A stretch of 64,000 nucleotides of DNA from Anadara kagoshimensis (taxonomy: Eukaryota > Mollusca > Bivalvia > Arcoida > Arcidae), in NCBI GenBank assembly GCA_021292105.1, contig CM037868.1:3029721-3093720 (forward strand), in the 5' to 3' direction. Below are positions 23,733 to 33,841 of the stretch, one piece after another (the stretch's first letter is position 1; the number at the start of each line of letters is the position of its first letter). A program made the position numbers and the translations under genes. Under the pieces are notes generated by a model. The model was given only the letters and a program-made list of their open reading frames with translations, had not been told where the DNA came from and ran no database searches.

Positions 23733-24237
23733 AAATGGAGCAGATCTCAACTGCTGTTTAGTAAAAAAAGGGATACACAATGGCCAACAATCTGCCGGGG
23801 GACAGATAGTAGCTGGTACGATTTGTCGAGATAAGCATCTTATTCGACATTTATTTGTGCTTTCGACAAAACTGTAGTGTATATATATATAATACATAGA
23901 TTTATTAAATGATGCATTCAATAATTCAAAGCGCCAATACATTTGAGGATAGGGAGTCAATCGTCCGGGATAGATTACTGATTGAATACTAAAATTAAAA
24001 AAGTAATCTATTGACCCGAAGGTAATCAATTAGAGAGCGTAACAATACTCTCCTGATGTTTTTTTCTGATAATAAAAAATGATGTATTATATCATAAACC
24101 TACAATGATTTCTTGTAACTAGGACAGAAATTTACCATAGTAACATAGCCACTTTTTTATTGGTCCAAAAATTAAAAGCATCCAAGACACAACCCAAAAA
24201 GAAGCTAGGACAAAAATAAGCCACAGTTGGAAGGAAC
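23733..24237. other. Non-coding DNA
   Basis: No recognised gene or repeat. Confidence 0.45.
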
Positions 24238-24372
24238 CCATTTGCTTACTTTTCCGGAGCACCGGTATCATTTCTCTGGTGGAAGTTTACATATTAAACT
24301 TATTTGTGAACATCAAAGTTTTAACCTTGCTTCTGGATTTTGATTTTGAATCGGTATGTTTGTTTTTGATTT
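24238..24372 (+). mobile_element. Penelope-like element, 3' UTR, left arm of inverted pair
   Basis: Sense copy: 'cttttccggagcaccggtat', 'ctctggtggaagtttac', 'ggtatgtttgtttttgattt'. An inverted copy follows at 24630-24775. Between them, at about 24493-24530, 'tactactga' and 'gtctagt' may be the last trace of a hammerhead core, but this is weak. Confidence 0.7.
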
Positions 24373-24629
24373 TGATGATTACTTATCTAAAGTGAAAAAA
24401 TAACACTAACATAAAGATTGATGTTCAAATCACAATAACAAAGGCAAAACAATAACTTTTGAATATAGACATATTATGAATGATTCCGGGTACTACTGAA
24501 AGGTCTGTTCTGTCTAGTCAGTAGTAAGCTAAACCCGCTATTTTACATCAACTGTATTTGTAATTTTATTAAATAAAATAAGGAAATCAGTAGGCGACAA
24601 TTGTACGTAGATATCACAAAACACATCAA

Positions 24630-24775
24630 TAAAAAACAAACATAACAATCCATGTCCAAACCACAGTTCCAAAATAAAGTAAAACTTTTAAATTTGGCAA
24701 ATGAAGTTTAACAAGTGAACTCTCACAGAGTAAGAGAGTATGGATGTAAATTAATACATTCATATTGACACCCAG
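24630..24775 (-). mobile_element. Penelope-like element, 3' UTR, right arm of inverted pair
   Basis: Antisense copy: 'aaaacaaacataacaatcca', 'ccaaaataaagtaaaac', 'acaagtgaactctcac'. It faces the sense copy at 24238-24372. Confidence 0.65.
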
Positions 24776-25229
24776 TGTGTAAAACACAACACGATCAACG
24801 GGATAGAATAATACATAAAAATAAACAAAGAAACGAAGAAAAAAGCACAACATTTGTGAATTTTTTGGTTTGAAAATGTTCTAAAAGTTATTAAAAATAT
24901 TCATCGTGTGAAGGTACTTCTTCATAGATCCTGACTTAAAATAAAAAATGGAAAAATAAGTACTTTAAATAAAATAAGTGTTTTTTACTACTTGATATCT
25001 GGTACCAGTATATCACAACATCTATATAATAGTTAACCGTTGACCCCGATACAATCAATTACAACACGGTTACAAAAAAGCTTTGATATTCCAACAATAA
25101 AAATGTCATGGTTCTTGTCATTAACCTAGATAAGTGTATTGTAACCAAGGAAGAAATATGCAGTAGTTTTATCCTTCTGTTTAGGGACCAATGTTTGTAT
25201 AAAAAAGTTTAATGGTAAGCATCTATCGT
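24776..25229. other. Non-coding DNA
   Basis: No recognised feature. Confidence 0.4.
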
Positions 25230-25350
25230 TTTTTTATTCTTATGAATCAATTAATGTAAAACCGTGTTAAATCTGGAGAAAAGACTGTCGCCAGATCATT
25301 CAACTCCACACACAGATATATAGATCACGTTCTGTCTCTTAAGAATCCTT
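25230..25350 (+). pseudogene. Penelope-like reverse transcriptase fragment (YIDH)
   Basis: The plus-strand frame reads KSGEKTVARSFNSTHRYIDH, continuing VLSLKNP then a stop. It aligns with the palm region at 36862-36993, where the active-site motif is YIDD. Here the second catalytic aspartate is histidine (codon cac at 25326-25328), so this copy could not polymerise. Sequence before and after does not continue the protein. It is a fragment of about 40 codons, not a gene. Confidence 0.8.
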
Positions 25351-25639
25351 AAGCTGGAGAATATATGAGAGTGCAACCTATCTTAGTGAACTTTTTTGAT
25401 ACTCGTACATGTACCTGTAACTCTTGGCAAATCCATATGCATTTTCTTAAAATAGCTTTAAAAATCCAGATACCGATAAAACAAGTGACTAAAACTCACT
25501 TGTCTGACTACGATTACTGTAAATTACCATCAAATGAAAATTTTAAATTTTTAAAAGATTATCTCTTCATTTTAAAAACGAGTATAATTAGTCTATGAAA
25601 AATACTACACCGGAAAACCTTTTTGACTCTATTCAAACT

Positions 25640-27300
25640 CTTTAATTTCTGTTGAATCATTTTTTCTTAGCACATGCTATGAGACATTTAAATATGGTGA
25701 TGATTCGAATTCAATTATGAACACAAATGTCTGTATAAAAGTTGAAGGCATACTAGTAAATGGATGTCTTTGTTACGCCAAGTCTGTTGGGGTTTAACGT
25801 GCAATTTAATTTTTTAATTGGATTTAAGTTATTTATTAGCTGCATATGCCAACCCGTCTCCTACAGCTTGATAAATGCACAATGCAGAAATTACACATGT
25901 CTTGACTTAATACTGGTTAACTAAATTATGCCTTAAAATGATAAAATGGCCCACATCTGTAAGTAAGAGTCCTGATACAATATCAGAATGTAAATACTTC
26001 AACGCTGAATTGCAGTAAGAACTTTTATAATAGATAGTATTCAAATCTTTGTTACTCAAAGTGTCATGAGGTATAACATGCACTTTAACTTTATAAAAAA
26101 ACATTGGCTCCATATGTAACAATTGTTCCCTAAAGATAGATAAATGCATAACGCTGATGACTTGACTATATACTAGTTATTTGTTAAAGTTATTAAATAG
26201 CCCACATTTGTAAGCAAGGGACCTTATACAATGTAACAATGTAAATACCTCAGTGCTGATTGCAGTAACTTTTATAATAGATAATATTCAATTTTTTGTT
26301 ACACAAATTATCTTGGGGTTTACCATGCATTTTAACTTTATAATTGGATTTAAAAAATGTATTAGCTGCATATGTAACAATTGTTCCCTAAAAATAGATA
26401 AATGAATAACGCAGATTTTACAGATATCTTAACTTACTGCTAGTAAATAAAACAATTTGTTAAAAATAATAAAATGATGCACATATATAAGTAAGGGCCC
26501 TTATACAGATTAACAATGCAAATATGTAACTACGTACATTAAGGATTATCTATAATATTCAAATCTATCAAAATCTGTCTTTGTTACACAAAGAATATTG
26601 GGGTTTAACATCCACTTTAACTTTATAATTGGATTTAAAAATGCATAAGTTACATATGTAAGAATTCTTCCCTAAAGATAAATAAATACACAACGCAGAT
26701 ATTACTGGTATCTTGACTAAATACTAGTAAATATTATTTTTTAACGTGTTTAAATAACCCGAATATGTAAGTGAGCGTCTCGATACAATATAACAATGCA
26801 AACACTCATTAAGGAGTGTTATAATATATAATTATTATATCAAAGACAATTAAAATATATCTTTGTTACGCAATGGTGTCTAGGGGTTTCACATGCACTT
26901 TAACTTTATAATTGGATTTGCTGCATATGTTACAATTATCCCCTCAAGATAGATGCATATGCATAACACAGACATTACTGAAATCTTGACTAAATACTCG
27001 TAAATAATAGTATTTGTTAAAATGATAAAATAGCCCACATCTGTATGTAAGGGTCCTTATAATATGTAAAAAATGTAAGTAGCTTAACGCTTAATTACAT
27101 TAAGGGGTGTTATATAATAAAATATAATATTTAAATGAATTAAAACATATTTTTGTTACGGGTTTGACATGCAATTTACATCTTTACTATGATTTAAATC
27201 ATTGGTTAGGGCTGCATTTGTGACAAAAATCGTTCCCCAAACCTTAACGATACACTATGTCAATATATTGCAGATATTATGATGACAAAGATGAGACATT
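25640..27300. repeat. ~280-base tandem array, about 5.5 units
   Basis: The anchor 'actttataattggattta', or a variant, begins near 25801, 26080, 26327, 26612, 26895 and 27171 (spacings 279, 247, 285, 283, 276). Each unit also has 'cagtaa', a 'taatagat' block, 'tttgttac', 'ggggttta', 'agctgcatatgtaacaattg' and 'agatagataaatgcataac'. Units are diverged. Any frame inside is composition-driven. Confidence 0.9.
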
Positions 27301-27329
27301 TTGTTAAAAATATAAAATACATCAACTGG

Positions 27330-27575
27330 TGCGTACAAACATACTGATCCATGTCCGAATCACAATCCAGAAGCAAAGTAAAAAACTTTGGAACTGACAA
27401 GTTGGTCAGTTACGTGAACTTCCATCGGGGGAGGGAGCCCGGGTGCTTCTGAAGGGTGAGCACACGCCACGTTTGTAATCAAGATTGTGTGAAAGAAACA
27501 TGGAACTATGGGGCGTCAAATATACCCAGGCCAATCTTGACACAGAGACATCAAACATAGAAATTGAATATATAA
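27330..27575 (-). mobile_element. Penelope-like element, 3' end fragment
   Basis: A well-preserved antisense copy: 'ccatgtccgaatcacaatcc', 'agcaaagtaaaaaactttgg', 'cacgtttgtaatcaagattg', 'tatacccaggccaatcttg', 'acacagagacatcaaacat'. It lacks part of the 'tttagctagcta' block. Confidence 0.8.
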
Positions 27576-27689
27576 GTGCTCTACAAGCATGGCGTTACAT
27601 TTTTAACTTTCATTACTACAACACATATATTACAGAAGAGTTCCAAAACATTTGGCAACTTGATATCCTTGTATGTTAATCTTCAAAAT

Positions 27690-27875
27690 TAAACAATCCG
27701 TGTCCAAATCAAAATCCAAAAGCAAAGTAAGGTAAATTTTAAAATTTAAAATTTAAAACTTTAAAATTAAAAAAATAGGTTAAACACCAGGTTTTACACC
27801 AGGGAAGTGAGACCGGGTGTTCCGGAAGGGTAAGCACGTCCTGTTTAGCTAGCTACTTCACTACATTGTATGAGT
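27690..27875 (-). mobile_element. Penelope-like element, second 3' UTR fragment
   Basis: Antisense copy directly beside the previous one in the same orientation: 'gtgtccaaatcaaaatccaa', 'gtgagaccgggtgttccgga', 'gtcctgtttagctagctact'. A low-complexity 'aatttaaaatttaaaa' stretch interrupts it. Confidence 0.75.
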
Positions 27876-28674
27876 TAAAGTAACAAAGATGAATTAATGG
27901 ATGTTAGAACAGTTTATTTATGTGTCCCTGGTAAAAAATATCGTTGTTCCAATGTTTGTTTGTATATGTTTGCATTACAACATTTCTTTTTAAGTTATGA
28001 TATTAATCTTCTCTTAACGAATCTTTACAGTATTAATATTGTTTAGTTGTTCTCATGAATAAACCATGCTTTCCGAGGTAAAATATGAACTGTCAAGTGT
28101 TGATATAGTTTCAGATGATTACATAAAATGATTGTTTCTCTTGGGAATTAACCATGTGAAATTTATTGCATTGGATGAACACGGTGATGGATATTGTTAT
28201 TATTTTCAATAATTGAAATCGCACATTAAACAATATCTCCAAGCAGATATAAAATTAAGTCCTGAATCGAAAAAGGAAACCGAACTCGAATTCTCTAGAC
28301 AGGCGATAGAATGTGGATGTAAAAGAATCTGTTTAAATCTAGAATTTGCACGAAGTCTTTGAATCGAAATTACATACGCTGTATATGTATAGACTTTAAG
28401 TGTTACATTTTCCTATTAATATGGATTATTATGTTGTAATAAGATTCGGAACATGTTCATGCGGGATGCGATATGTAAAAACATACGTTACACATCTTGT
28501 AATAAGACCAATTTGTCAAATAAGCGAGACATTAAAATACAAATAGGAATAAAGATTAAAATAAGTTTTATCAAAATGCACACAAACAAAGTTCGTTAAA
28601 ATTGTTCCCGGCAAATTGAATTTATTGTAAAGAAATTAAATCATTTTGAACTTTATATAATTTCTTTAAAACTA
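27876..28674. other. Non-coding DNA
   Basis: No recognised gene or repeat. Confidence 0.4.
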
Positions 28675-28870
28675 AGGTATACTCCCTCATGCAAAGTATT
28701 TCTTTAGCTCAATTTGGTAACTATATTTTGGTCCTTTGGGTAGCTTTTCAACATCTTCAAAATAATTTTGGTTTCATAATTTTGGTCCAAGCACTACTGA
28801 TGAGGAATTGTATTCCGAAACGGCCGTCTAGTGCTGTAAAATTAAAACTGGTATAGTATGTAATATATAC
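28675..28870 (+). mobile_element. Solo terminal repeat (pLTR) of a Penelope-like element
   Basis: About 195 bases are shared with 31363-31575. Matching blocks are 'tattttggtcctttgggtag', 'cttttcaacatcttc' and 'ggtccaagcactact', then the ribozyme and 'gtaaaattaaa'. At 31 kb the same sequence lies directly after a PLE 3' UTR, which ties this repeat to the PLE family. No coding sequence adjoins this copy. A retrozyme unit, which also carries a hammerhead, is the main alternative. Confidence 0.75.
28790..28835 (+). ncRNA. Type I hammerhead self-cleaving ribozyme, intact
   Basis: All conserved core positions are present in order. Stem I 5' strand AGCACUA (28790-28796). CUGAUGA (28797-28803). Stem II GGAAU/AUUCC closed by a UGU triloop (28804-28816). 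GAAAC (28817-28821). A short GC loop with very short stem III, then GUC (28826-28828). Stem I 3' strand UAGUGCU (28829-28835), which pairs perfectly over 7 bp with the 5' strand. Predicted cleavage is after C28828. The minimal stem III is the form known from animal retrozymes and PLE terminal repeats, often most active as a dimer. Activity is inferred, not seen. Confidence 0.9.
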
Positions 28871-29261
28871 TTTCTGATATGTAATTGCAACTATTGGCGT
28901 GGGTTTTGAAAAAAAATACTGTAACATAATTTATTTTCGTTATGTGCCATTCTTTTTCCCCTTGCAATTAGACCCATGAATTAACTTGTCAAAGAAATAG
29001 TATATGCTACTTATTTACGTTAAACTGAAGCCACAAGCCACCTATTAAGAAACTCACAAAACAGTATTTTTCTTAGAACAAGGAAAATCAATCATTCAAC
29101 AGTAGTATTTAAAGGTACGTGTATGAATTCAATATCTTCTTTACCGATGGTGATAAAAACAATATTGACATGAGATATAATCTGAAATTGATCAAGGCGT
29201 GGTTGACTTTTTCATATTATGAAGTTATGAGAGGGGACAAATTTGCATGTGAAAAACACGT
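28871..29261. other. Non-coding DNA
   Basis: No recognised feature. Confidence 0.4.
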
Positions 29262-29466
29262 ACAGTTCTGACATGTTGAAAGTTTAACACTTAAGCTAAC
29301 GGAATAGCCAAGTGGTCTTGGTATGAATAGCTAGTGACCTTAACGATGGCGAGACAAAACTAGCAGATGTTGAAAACCTGCCGAGTTATAGATAACGGAG
29401 AGTCTAGATTACCTGTCGATCCAGAACTAATTCTTTAGCCAAGTGTTAAACTTTCGACAGGTGCGA
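29262..29466. mobile_element. MITE family B copy (B5)
   Basis: Left end 'acatgttgaaagtttaacac' and right end 'gtgttaaactttcgacagg' are inverted. The interior has 'gatggcgagac' and 'gccgagttatagataacg'. Total about 205 bases, the standard size. Confidence 0.85.
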
Positions 29467-29469
29467 TAC

Positions 29470-29661
29470 AATTCAGTGCTTTCGAATGTTTAATACTTAG
29501 TCAACCAATCAGTGCCGAAACACAGCTTAGTTCGGGAACTATTAGACAGCTTCTATCCATCTTTACATACCTGTTTTGGAAGCTTGATACCAATACCTCG
29601 GTAATTCGGCTAAAACTAATATTCTTCATCTAAATGTTAAATTTTAAACTGGTCTATATTG
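29470..29661. mobile_element. MITE family B copy, diverged (B6)
   Basis: It lies directly beside B5. Left end 'cgaatgtttaatacttagtc', right end 'aaatgttaaattttaaactg'. It is more decayed than B5, so it was probably the older resident. Confidence 0.65.
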
Positions 29662-30072
29662 TATATAAGTATTTAAATCGATAGCTGTACTGTATAGTTG
29701 TCTTGAAATTTAATACTGTTTTATGAATTATAAAACAGGTAACAGCTGTGTTATAAATAGTATCAGTTGATAAATCTTACATTCTGAAACAATGTAAGAA
29801 TTGAAATCATTAAAACTTCATCGAGCGATCGCGACTTACACTCCGTTCTGTTATATAAAAATGCCCTGATGGACGATTTTAGAGGGTAATAATTACATAT
29901 GTTTGTAGGAGATGTTATTTCATTGACTGGTTAAGGAGGCATAATTTTAACTTTATCTAAGTACGTTAATGTAACGTCCGTAGTAAAGAATTTTGGGTTG
30001 AAGAAGGGCGACAAATAAAGTACTACAATACAACACTTCATTTTTTGAGTATCAATTTCAGGATGCTTTCAT
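29662..30072. other. Non-coding DNA
   Basis: Nothing recognised. Confidence 0.4.
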
Positions 30073-30293
30073 CCCCAATTTTGATTACCTACAGTGACGG
30101 GTGTAGTATGCTGGACAAAAAGCGCTGATTCCTCAAGATCATCCGGTCTCACATCCATATAGTGTTTTACTGATTTGCCGGTTTTTAAGGCTTTTAAATT
30201 TCGTTTTTTTATGCGATTTGAACATAGACCGCAAAGTTTTTGATTGATCAGATTAAAATATTTCACGCCAATGGTGATGAGAAAACTATTTAG
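30073..30293 (-). CDS. Candidate exon, function unknown
   Basis: The minus-strand frame of about 70 codons includes KLCGLCSNRIKKRNLKALKT, then HYMDVRPDDLEESALFVQHT. The residue use is balanced and charged, unlike the chance frames around it. Upstream there is a possible acceptor ('gggttctaaatag'). Near the 3' side a possible donor, 'ctgtag|gtaatc', precedes the stop. The start of the chain could alternatively be the Met at 30266. I do not recognise the family. The basic stretch after a CxxC could be a membrane-proximal segment, but this is speculation. Confidence 0.3.
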
Positions 30294-31014
30294 AACCCAG
30301 TAAAATGAATAATCTCAAGATTTTAAATGTAGATATATACCAAATTGAGGAAAACAACTAAACTTGAAAAAGTAAATGTGTAGAAAATTAAATAAATGAT
30401 ATATTGGCCAGAAGATATAATATGACACCATCGATGCACTAAGCTACAAACTAGGAGGAGAATAAATATTTATTGAAATAGCAAAGGCACTCAATTAAAA
30501 GGTAATCCGTTTTCAATTGCCGAGTTCTAATCTTGATATATTGAAATATATTTCAACAAATTATTTACGTGTTAGAAAATTAAAATAAACGGACATGTTG
30601 TACAAGAGACTTTTTAATCCATTCATTCTAGTGTCAAAGACGAAAGAAGTTATCTGTTTTCTACTTGTTTGAACAAATATGCAAATCATTATTAATGAGT
30701 CTGGGAATTACAGGAGACGTTCAGACAGAGCAAACTATAAATTTCATGACGATTAATTTAAATATATCCTCCATTGATATGATGCAAGTTTTGTTTTGCG
30801 TCCCTTATTTAGGAGTGGACTTTTCAACTGCAAATATTTGATAAATTAACGTTCACTTGATTGAATCTAGTTTATATCTGGACCATGACGCACACGAAAG
30901 GCTACATTCAGAACTTTTTCTTTTGTAAATTTTCCTTTTCTATGCATCAGTAAAACTGCTTCACCTGCTTATGGTGTGTTTGTTTCCAAACTAATACGCT
31001 ATGGTAGAGCGTGT
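30294..31014. other. AT-rich non-coding DNA
   Basis: No recognised feature. Confidence 0.4.
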
Positions 31015-31362
31015 TCCCAGTACGGGGACTTTGTACAACGAAAAAGGCTGCTTTCAAATCAATTGTTGACGTAGGTATATTTCAAGCCTGTGCTTATCAC
31101 AGCCCTCAAAAAGTTTTATGGCTGGATCGTTTGTGTCCAAGATTGCCCTGGAAGTATTTGACGTCTCATAGTTCCATGTTCCTCTCACTCAAGCTTTATT
31201 ATACACGTGGCGGGTGTAAGTAGCTTACCATTCTGGAGCACCCGGTCACACTTCCCGTATTAAAGTTCACGTGTCTAACCCAACTTGTCAGTTTCAAAGT
31301 GTTTGCTTTCCTTCAGGATTGTGATTCGGACATGGATTAGTATGTTCGTTTTTGATTGAATA
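31015..31362 (+). pseudogene. Penelope-like element: C-terminal codons and 3' UTR
   Basis: In the plus frame LKKFYG (31105-31122) matches the FYGRHH-type C-terminal motif of PLE reverse transcriptases; the RHH part is deleted here. A second piece, SKIALEVFDVS, ends at a stop near 31166. The 3' UTR follows with all its blocks: 'cacgtggcgggtgtaag', 'tctggagcacccggtcacac', 'gattgtgattcggacatgga'. It is 5'-truncated and frame-broken. Confidence 0.75.
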
Positions 31363-31575
31363 TTGAATTACTCTAAAACTAAAGTTTTCCCTCACTTGCC
31401 AATTATTTCCTTGGTTACATTTAGTAAAATGTATTTTGGCACTTTGGGTATCTTTTCAACAGCTTCAGGAAAAGAAATGTGGTTAAATGATTTCGGTCCA
31501 AACACTACTCTCGAGAAATTGCTATTCTTGAATTCGAAAAGGCTGTCTAGTGTTGTAAAATTAAACCTAGTATAA
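31363..31575 (+). mobile_element. PLE terminal repeat (pLTR), decayed
   Basis: It aligns along its whole length with 28675-28870 and lies directly downstream of a PLE 3' UTR. This is the arrangement expected of a 3' terminal repeat. It contains the decayed hammerhead at 31501-31554. Confidence 0.8.
31501..31554 (+). ncRNA. Decayed hammerhead ribozyme with compensated stem I
   Basis: Stem I is AACACUA (31501-31507) with UAGUGUU (31548-31554), perfectly paired over 7 bp. Compared with the intact copy, the second pair has changed from G-C to A-U on both strands. GAAA (31536-31539) and GUC (31545-31547) remain, but CUGAUGA has become CUCUCGA and stem II is enlarged. The core is therefore lost and cleavage is not expected. 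Confidence 0.7.
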
Positions 31576-31579
31576 TATG

Positions 31580-31800
31580 TAAATTAATCAAAAACAAACA
31601 CATTAATCAATGTCCAAACAAAAATATAGAAACAAAGTAAAATCAATTTATGTTAAAACATGAACTTCTACAAGATAATTGAGTTCTGGTGTTTCAGAAA
31701 GCAATTCCTGGTTAGCAAGCTTCACTCGTCACATGAACAGTACAAATTTGGAATGAAAGAAAGATTGAACGATAGGACGTCAAACTTAATTGTTCAGTCT
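31580..31800 (-). mobile_element. Penelope-like element, inverted 3' end beside the pLTR
   Basis: Antisense UTR: 'aaaaacaaacacattaatca', 'agcaagcttcactcgtcac', 'gataggacgtcaaactt'. With 31015-31362 it forms an inverted pair around the pLTR. Confidence 0.7.
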
Positions 31801-32268
31801 TTTTGAACTCGGACATGTCTGTCTGTTTGTTTTTTTAATGTTTAATTTCAAATAAAATTAGCTTGTAGAGATTATATCATACGTCTTGAAAATTGTGACA
31901 TTATACGGAAACAGACAATCTAAATGTGACAATAATATCATATTTGTATTCTATTTTCGATATCTAACGTCTGCAGTACGTCCTGGAAGATTAATATAGA
32001 CATGTAAAAACAAAGAATAATTTTATTAGCATTATTTTTGTGTGATAGATATGGCTATACTCACAAACTTACATACCAATCACACATAATATTTTGATGT
32101 CCCATAGTAATTGCATTTTATTTGATTTTAATCGATCCTGGAACACCAATATGAAATTTTCAGAGGAAAGGAGAAATCTATTGAATTTAAGTTAACAGTG
32201 AATCATGAGTTTATATAGTGTGTGTGTAACATATGCATGGAAATATCAATACAATATAGTTGTTTTTC
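31801..32268. other. AT-rich non-coding DNA
   Basis: No recognised feature. Confidence 0.4.
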
Positions 32269-32545
32269 ACAAAAGTGTGATTGTTTTATAGTTTTTTTAC
32301 ACAAAAGTGTGATTGTTTTATAGTTTTTTTTACACAAAAGTGTGATTGTTTTATAGTTTTTTTTACACAAAAGTGTGATTGTTTTATAGTTTTTTTTACA
32401 CAAAAGTGTGATTGTTTTATAGTTTTTTTTACACAAAAGTGTGATTGTTTTATAGTTTTTTTTACACAAAATTGTGATTGTTTTATAGTTATTTTTTACA
32501 AAATTCTGATTGTTTTATAGTTGTTTTTCTCAAAATTGTGATTGT
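32269..32545. repeat. 33-base minisatellite, about 9 units
   Basis: The unit is 'cacaaaagtgtg' followed by 'attgttttatag' and a T tract. Starts fall at 32300, 32333, 32366, 32399, 32432 and 32465, so the period is 33. The last two units are diverged. Because 33 is a multiple of three, both strands stay open for about 80-88 codons, which is not evidence of a protein. Each unit has a small hairpin CACA-AAAG-TGTG. Confidence 0.95.
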
Positions 32546-32814
32546 TGTAAATAAGTTCCATCTTTATTTTTTTCTTTGATAATTTGTGTTGTATTCGACA
32601 TATGTTTATTTTAAAAATGTATCACTGTGTTTAAAAATAGATCCACACAATGCGACAGTTCAGAGTAATGCGTATAAGGTTAAATATTAGTGTCAACTTA
32701 AATACAACAAATGCAACAATGAATTCGACATATTGAAGTTTTTGGAAAAAAAATAAAATAAAACACAATTGTATTGTAGTGTGTATTTTATTTGAACACC
32801 TGATTGTATCAGGC

Positions 32815-33078
32815 TGTACAGTATTGTTGATAAGTTTGATGTCTTTGAGTCCAGGATTGCCCTGGACATCCAATAATTCCATGTTCCTTTCGCACAATTT
32901 TAATTATACACATGGCGGATGCAGCTAGCTTATCAGGAGGTAATTACCCATCTGGAGCACCCAGCCTCACTGCCCTGGTGGAAGTTCGCGTGCCTAACCT
33001 GACTTGTCAGTCACAAACATTTTACTTTGCTTCTGGTTTGTGATTCGGGCATAGATTACTATGTTTGTTTTTGACGAA
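32815..33078 (+). pseudogene. Penelope-like element: C-terminal codons and 3' UTR
   Basis: The plus frame reads DKFDVFESRIALDIQ near 32830-32875, the same protein ending as at 1950 (minus) and 31166. The 3' UTR follows: 'tacacatggcggatgcagct', 'gaagttcgcgtgcctaacct', 'gtgattcgggcatagatta'. It is 5'-truncated. Confidence 0.75.
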
Positions 33079-33115
33079 TAACTCGGTAACCATTACTAAA
33101 ATTATTGAATTTTGC

Positions 33116-33165
33116 AGCACTAGACGGCAGTTTCGGTGAAAAATAATTTAAAAGTGGAAAGTAGT
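33116..33165 (-). ncRNA. Hammerhead relic, 3' half only
   Basis: On the minus strand GAAAC (33134-33130), a short loop, GUC (33125-33123) and stem I UAGUGCU (33122-33116) are intact. The CUGAUGA box and stem II are not recognisable. It is a decayed PLE terminal repeat in antisense. Confidence 0.65.
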
Positions 33166-33841
33166 AAGGTAATTATACTGTCTGGAGACCGAATCAAAGC
33201 ATCAAGTCTTACAAACATTAAACTTTAAATTATAAACATGTACATTTAAAATTGGTCAACCAACCGTATAAAACATATGTATATTATTACCATATTACAG
33301 TCATCAACTTATTTATTTTTAATTTAAGTCTTATAGTGGTTTATTTAACCGGACGATGTTACATAACTCTTTAAAATGTTTTTACAATTATGTGTAGGTA
33401 TTTAAATCTTTCTGATCCGTATCGCAAATTCATTGAATTTTTTTATTCAAAATATAATTTTGGTTATAACATAAACACGTTATTTTAATAGTGGTATGAA
33501 TATACTTTATGTGTAATGTGACGACTGTGAATTCCGCGATTAGTTTAAAATAAAAATAATTCTACCTTTTGTCATATTTAAACATAAACAACACTAGCCT
33601 ATGCCCTAATGTCTTTCAAAAAAGCAATGCAAATACTTTAAAAACTAAATTAATTATACACGTGATATTTAACCAAGGAAGCAAGTTCCACTCCTGCCTA
33701 GCTGGCTATAACCACCCCAGTATGAAAATTAAAAGGACCTCGAACTGTGAGATTTTAAATATATAGTAAATAAAGTAATTGTAATTGAATTGGACTTGAT
33801 TTCTTGTAATTCTTACAAACATTTCCAAATAGCAATATAAT
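33166..33841. other. Non-coding DNA
   Basis: No recognised gene. Probably decayed PLE-flanking sequence in part. Confidence 0.4.

Noticed and set aside
25907..26149. 80-codon minus-strand frame
   Set aside because: It lies in one unit of the ~280-base array and is not kept open in the other units.
32203..32520. Repeat protein of 11-residue units on either strand
   Set aside because: The frames exist only because the 33-base minisatellite period is a multiple of three. There is no start context or splice sites beyond this.
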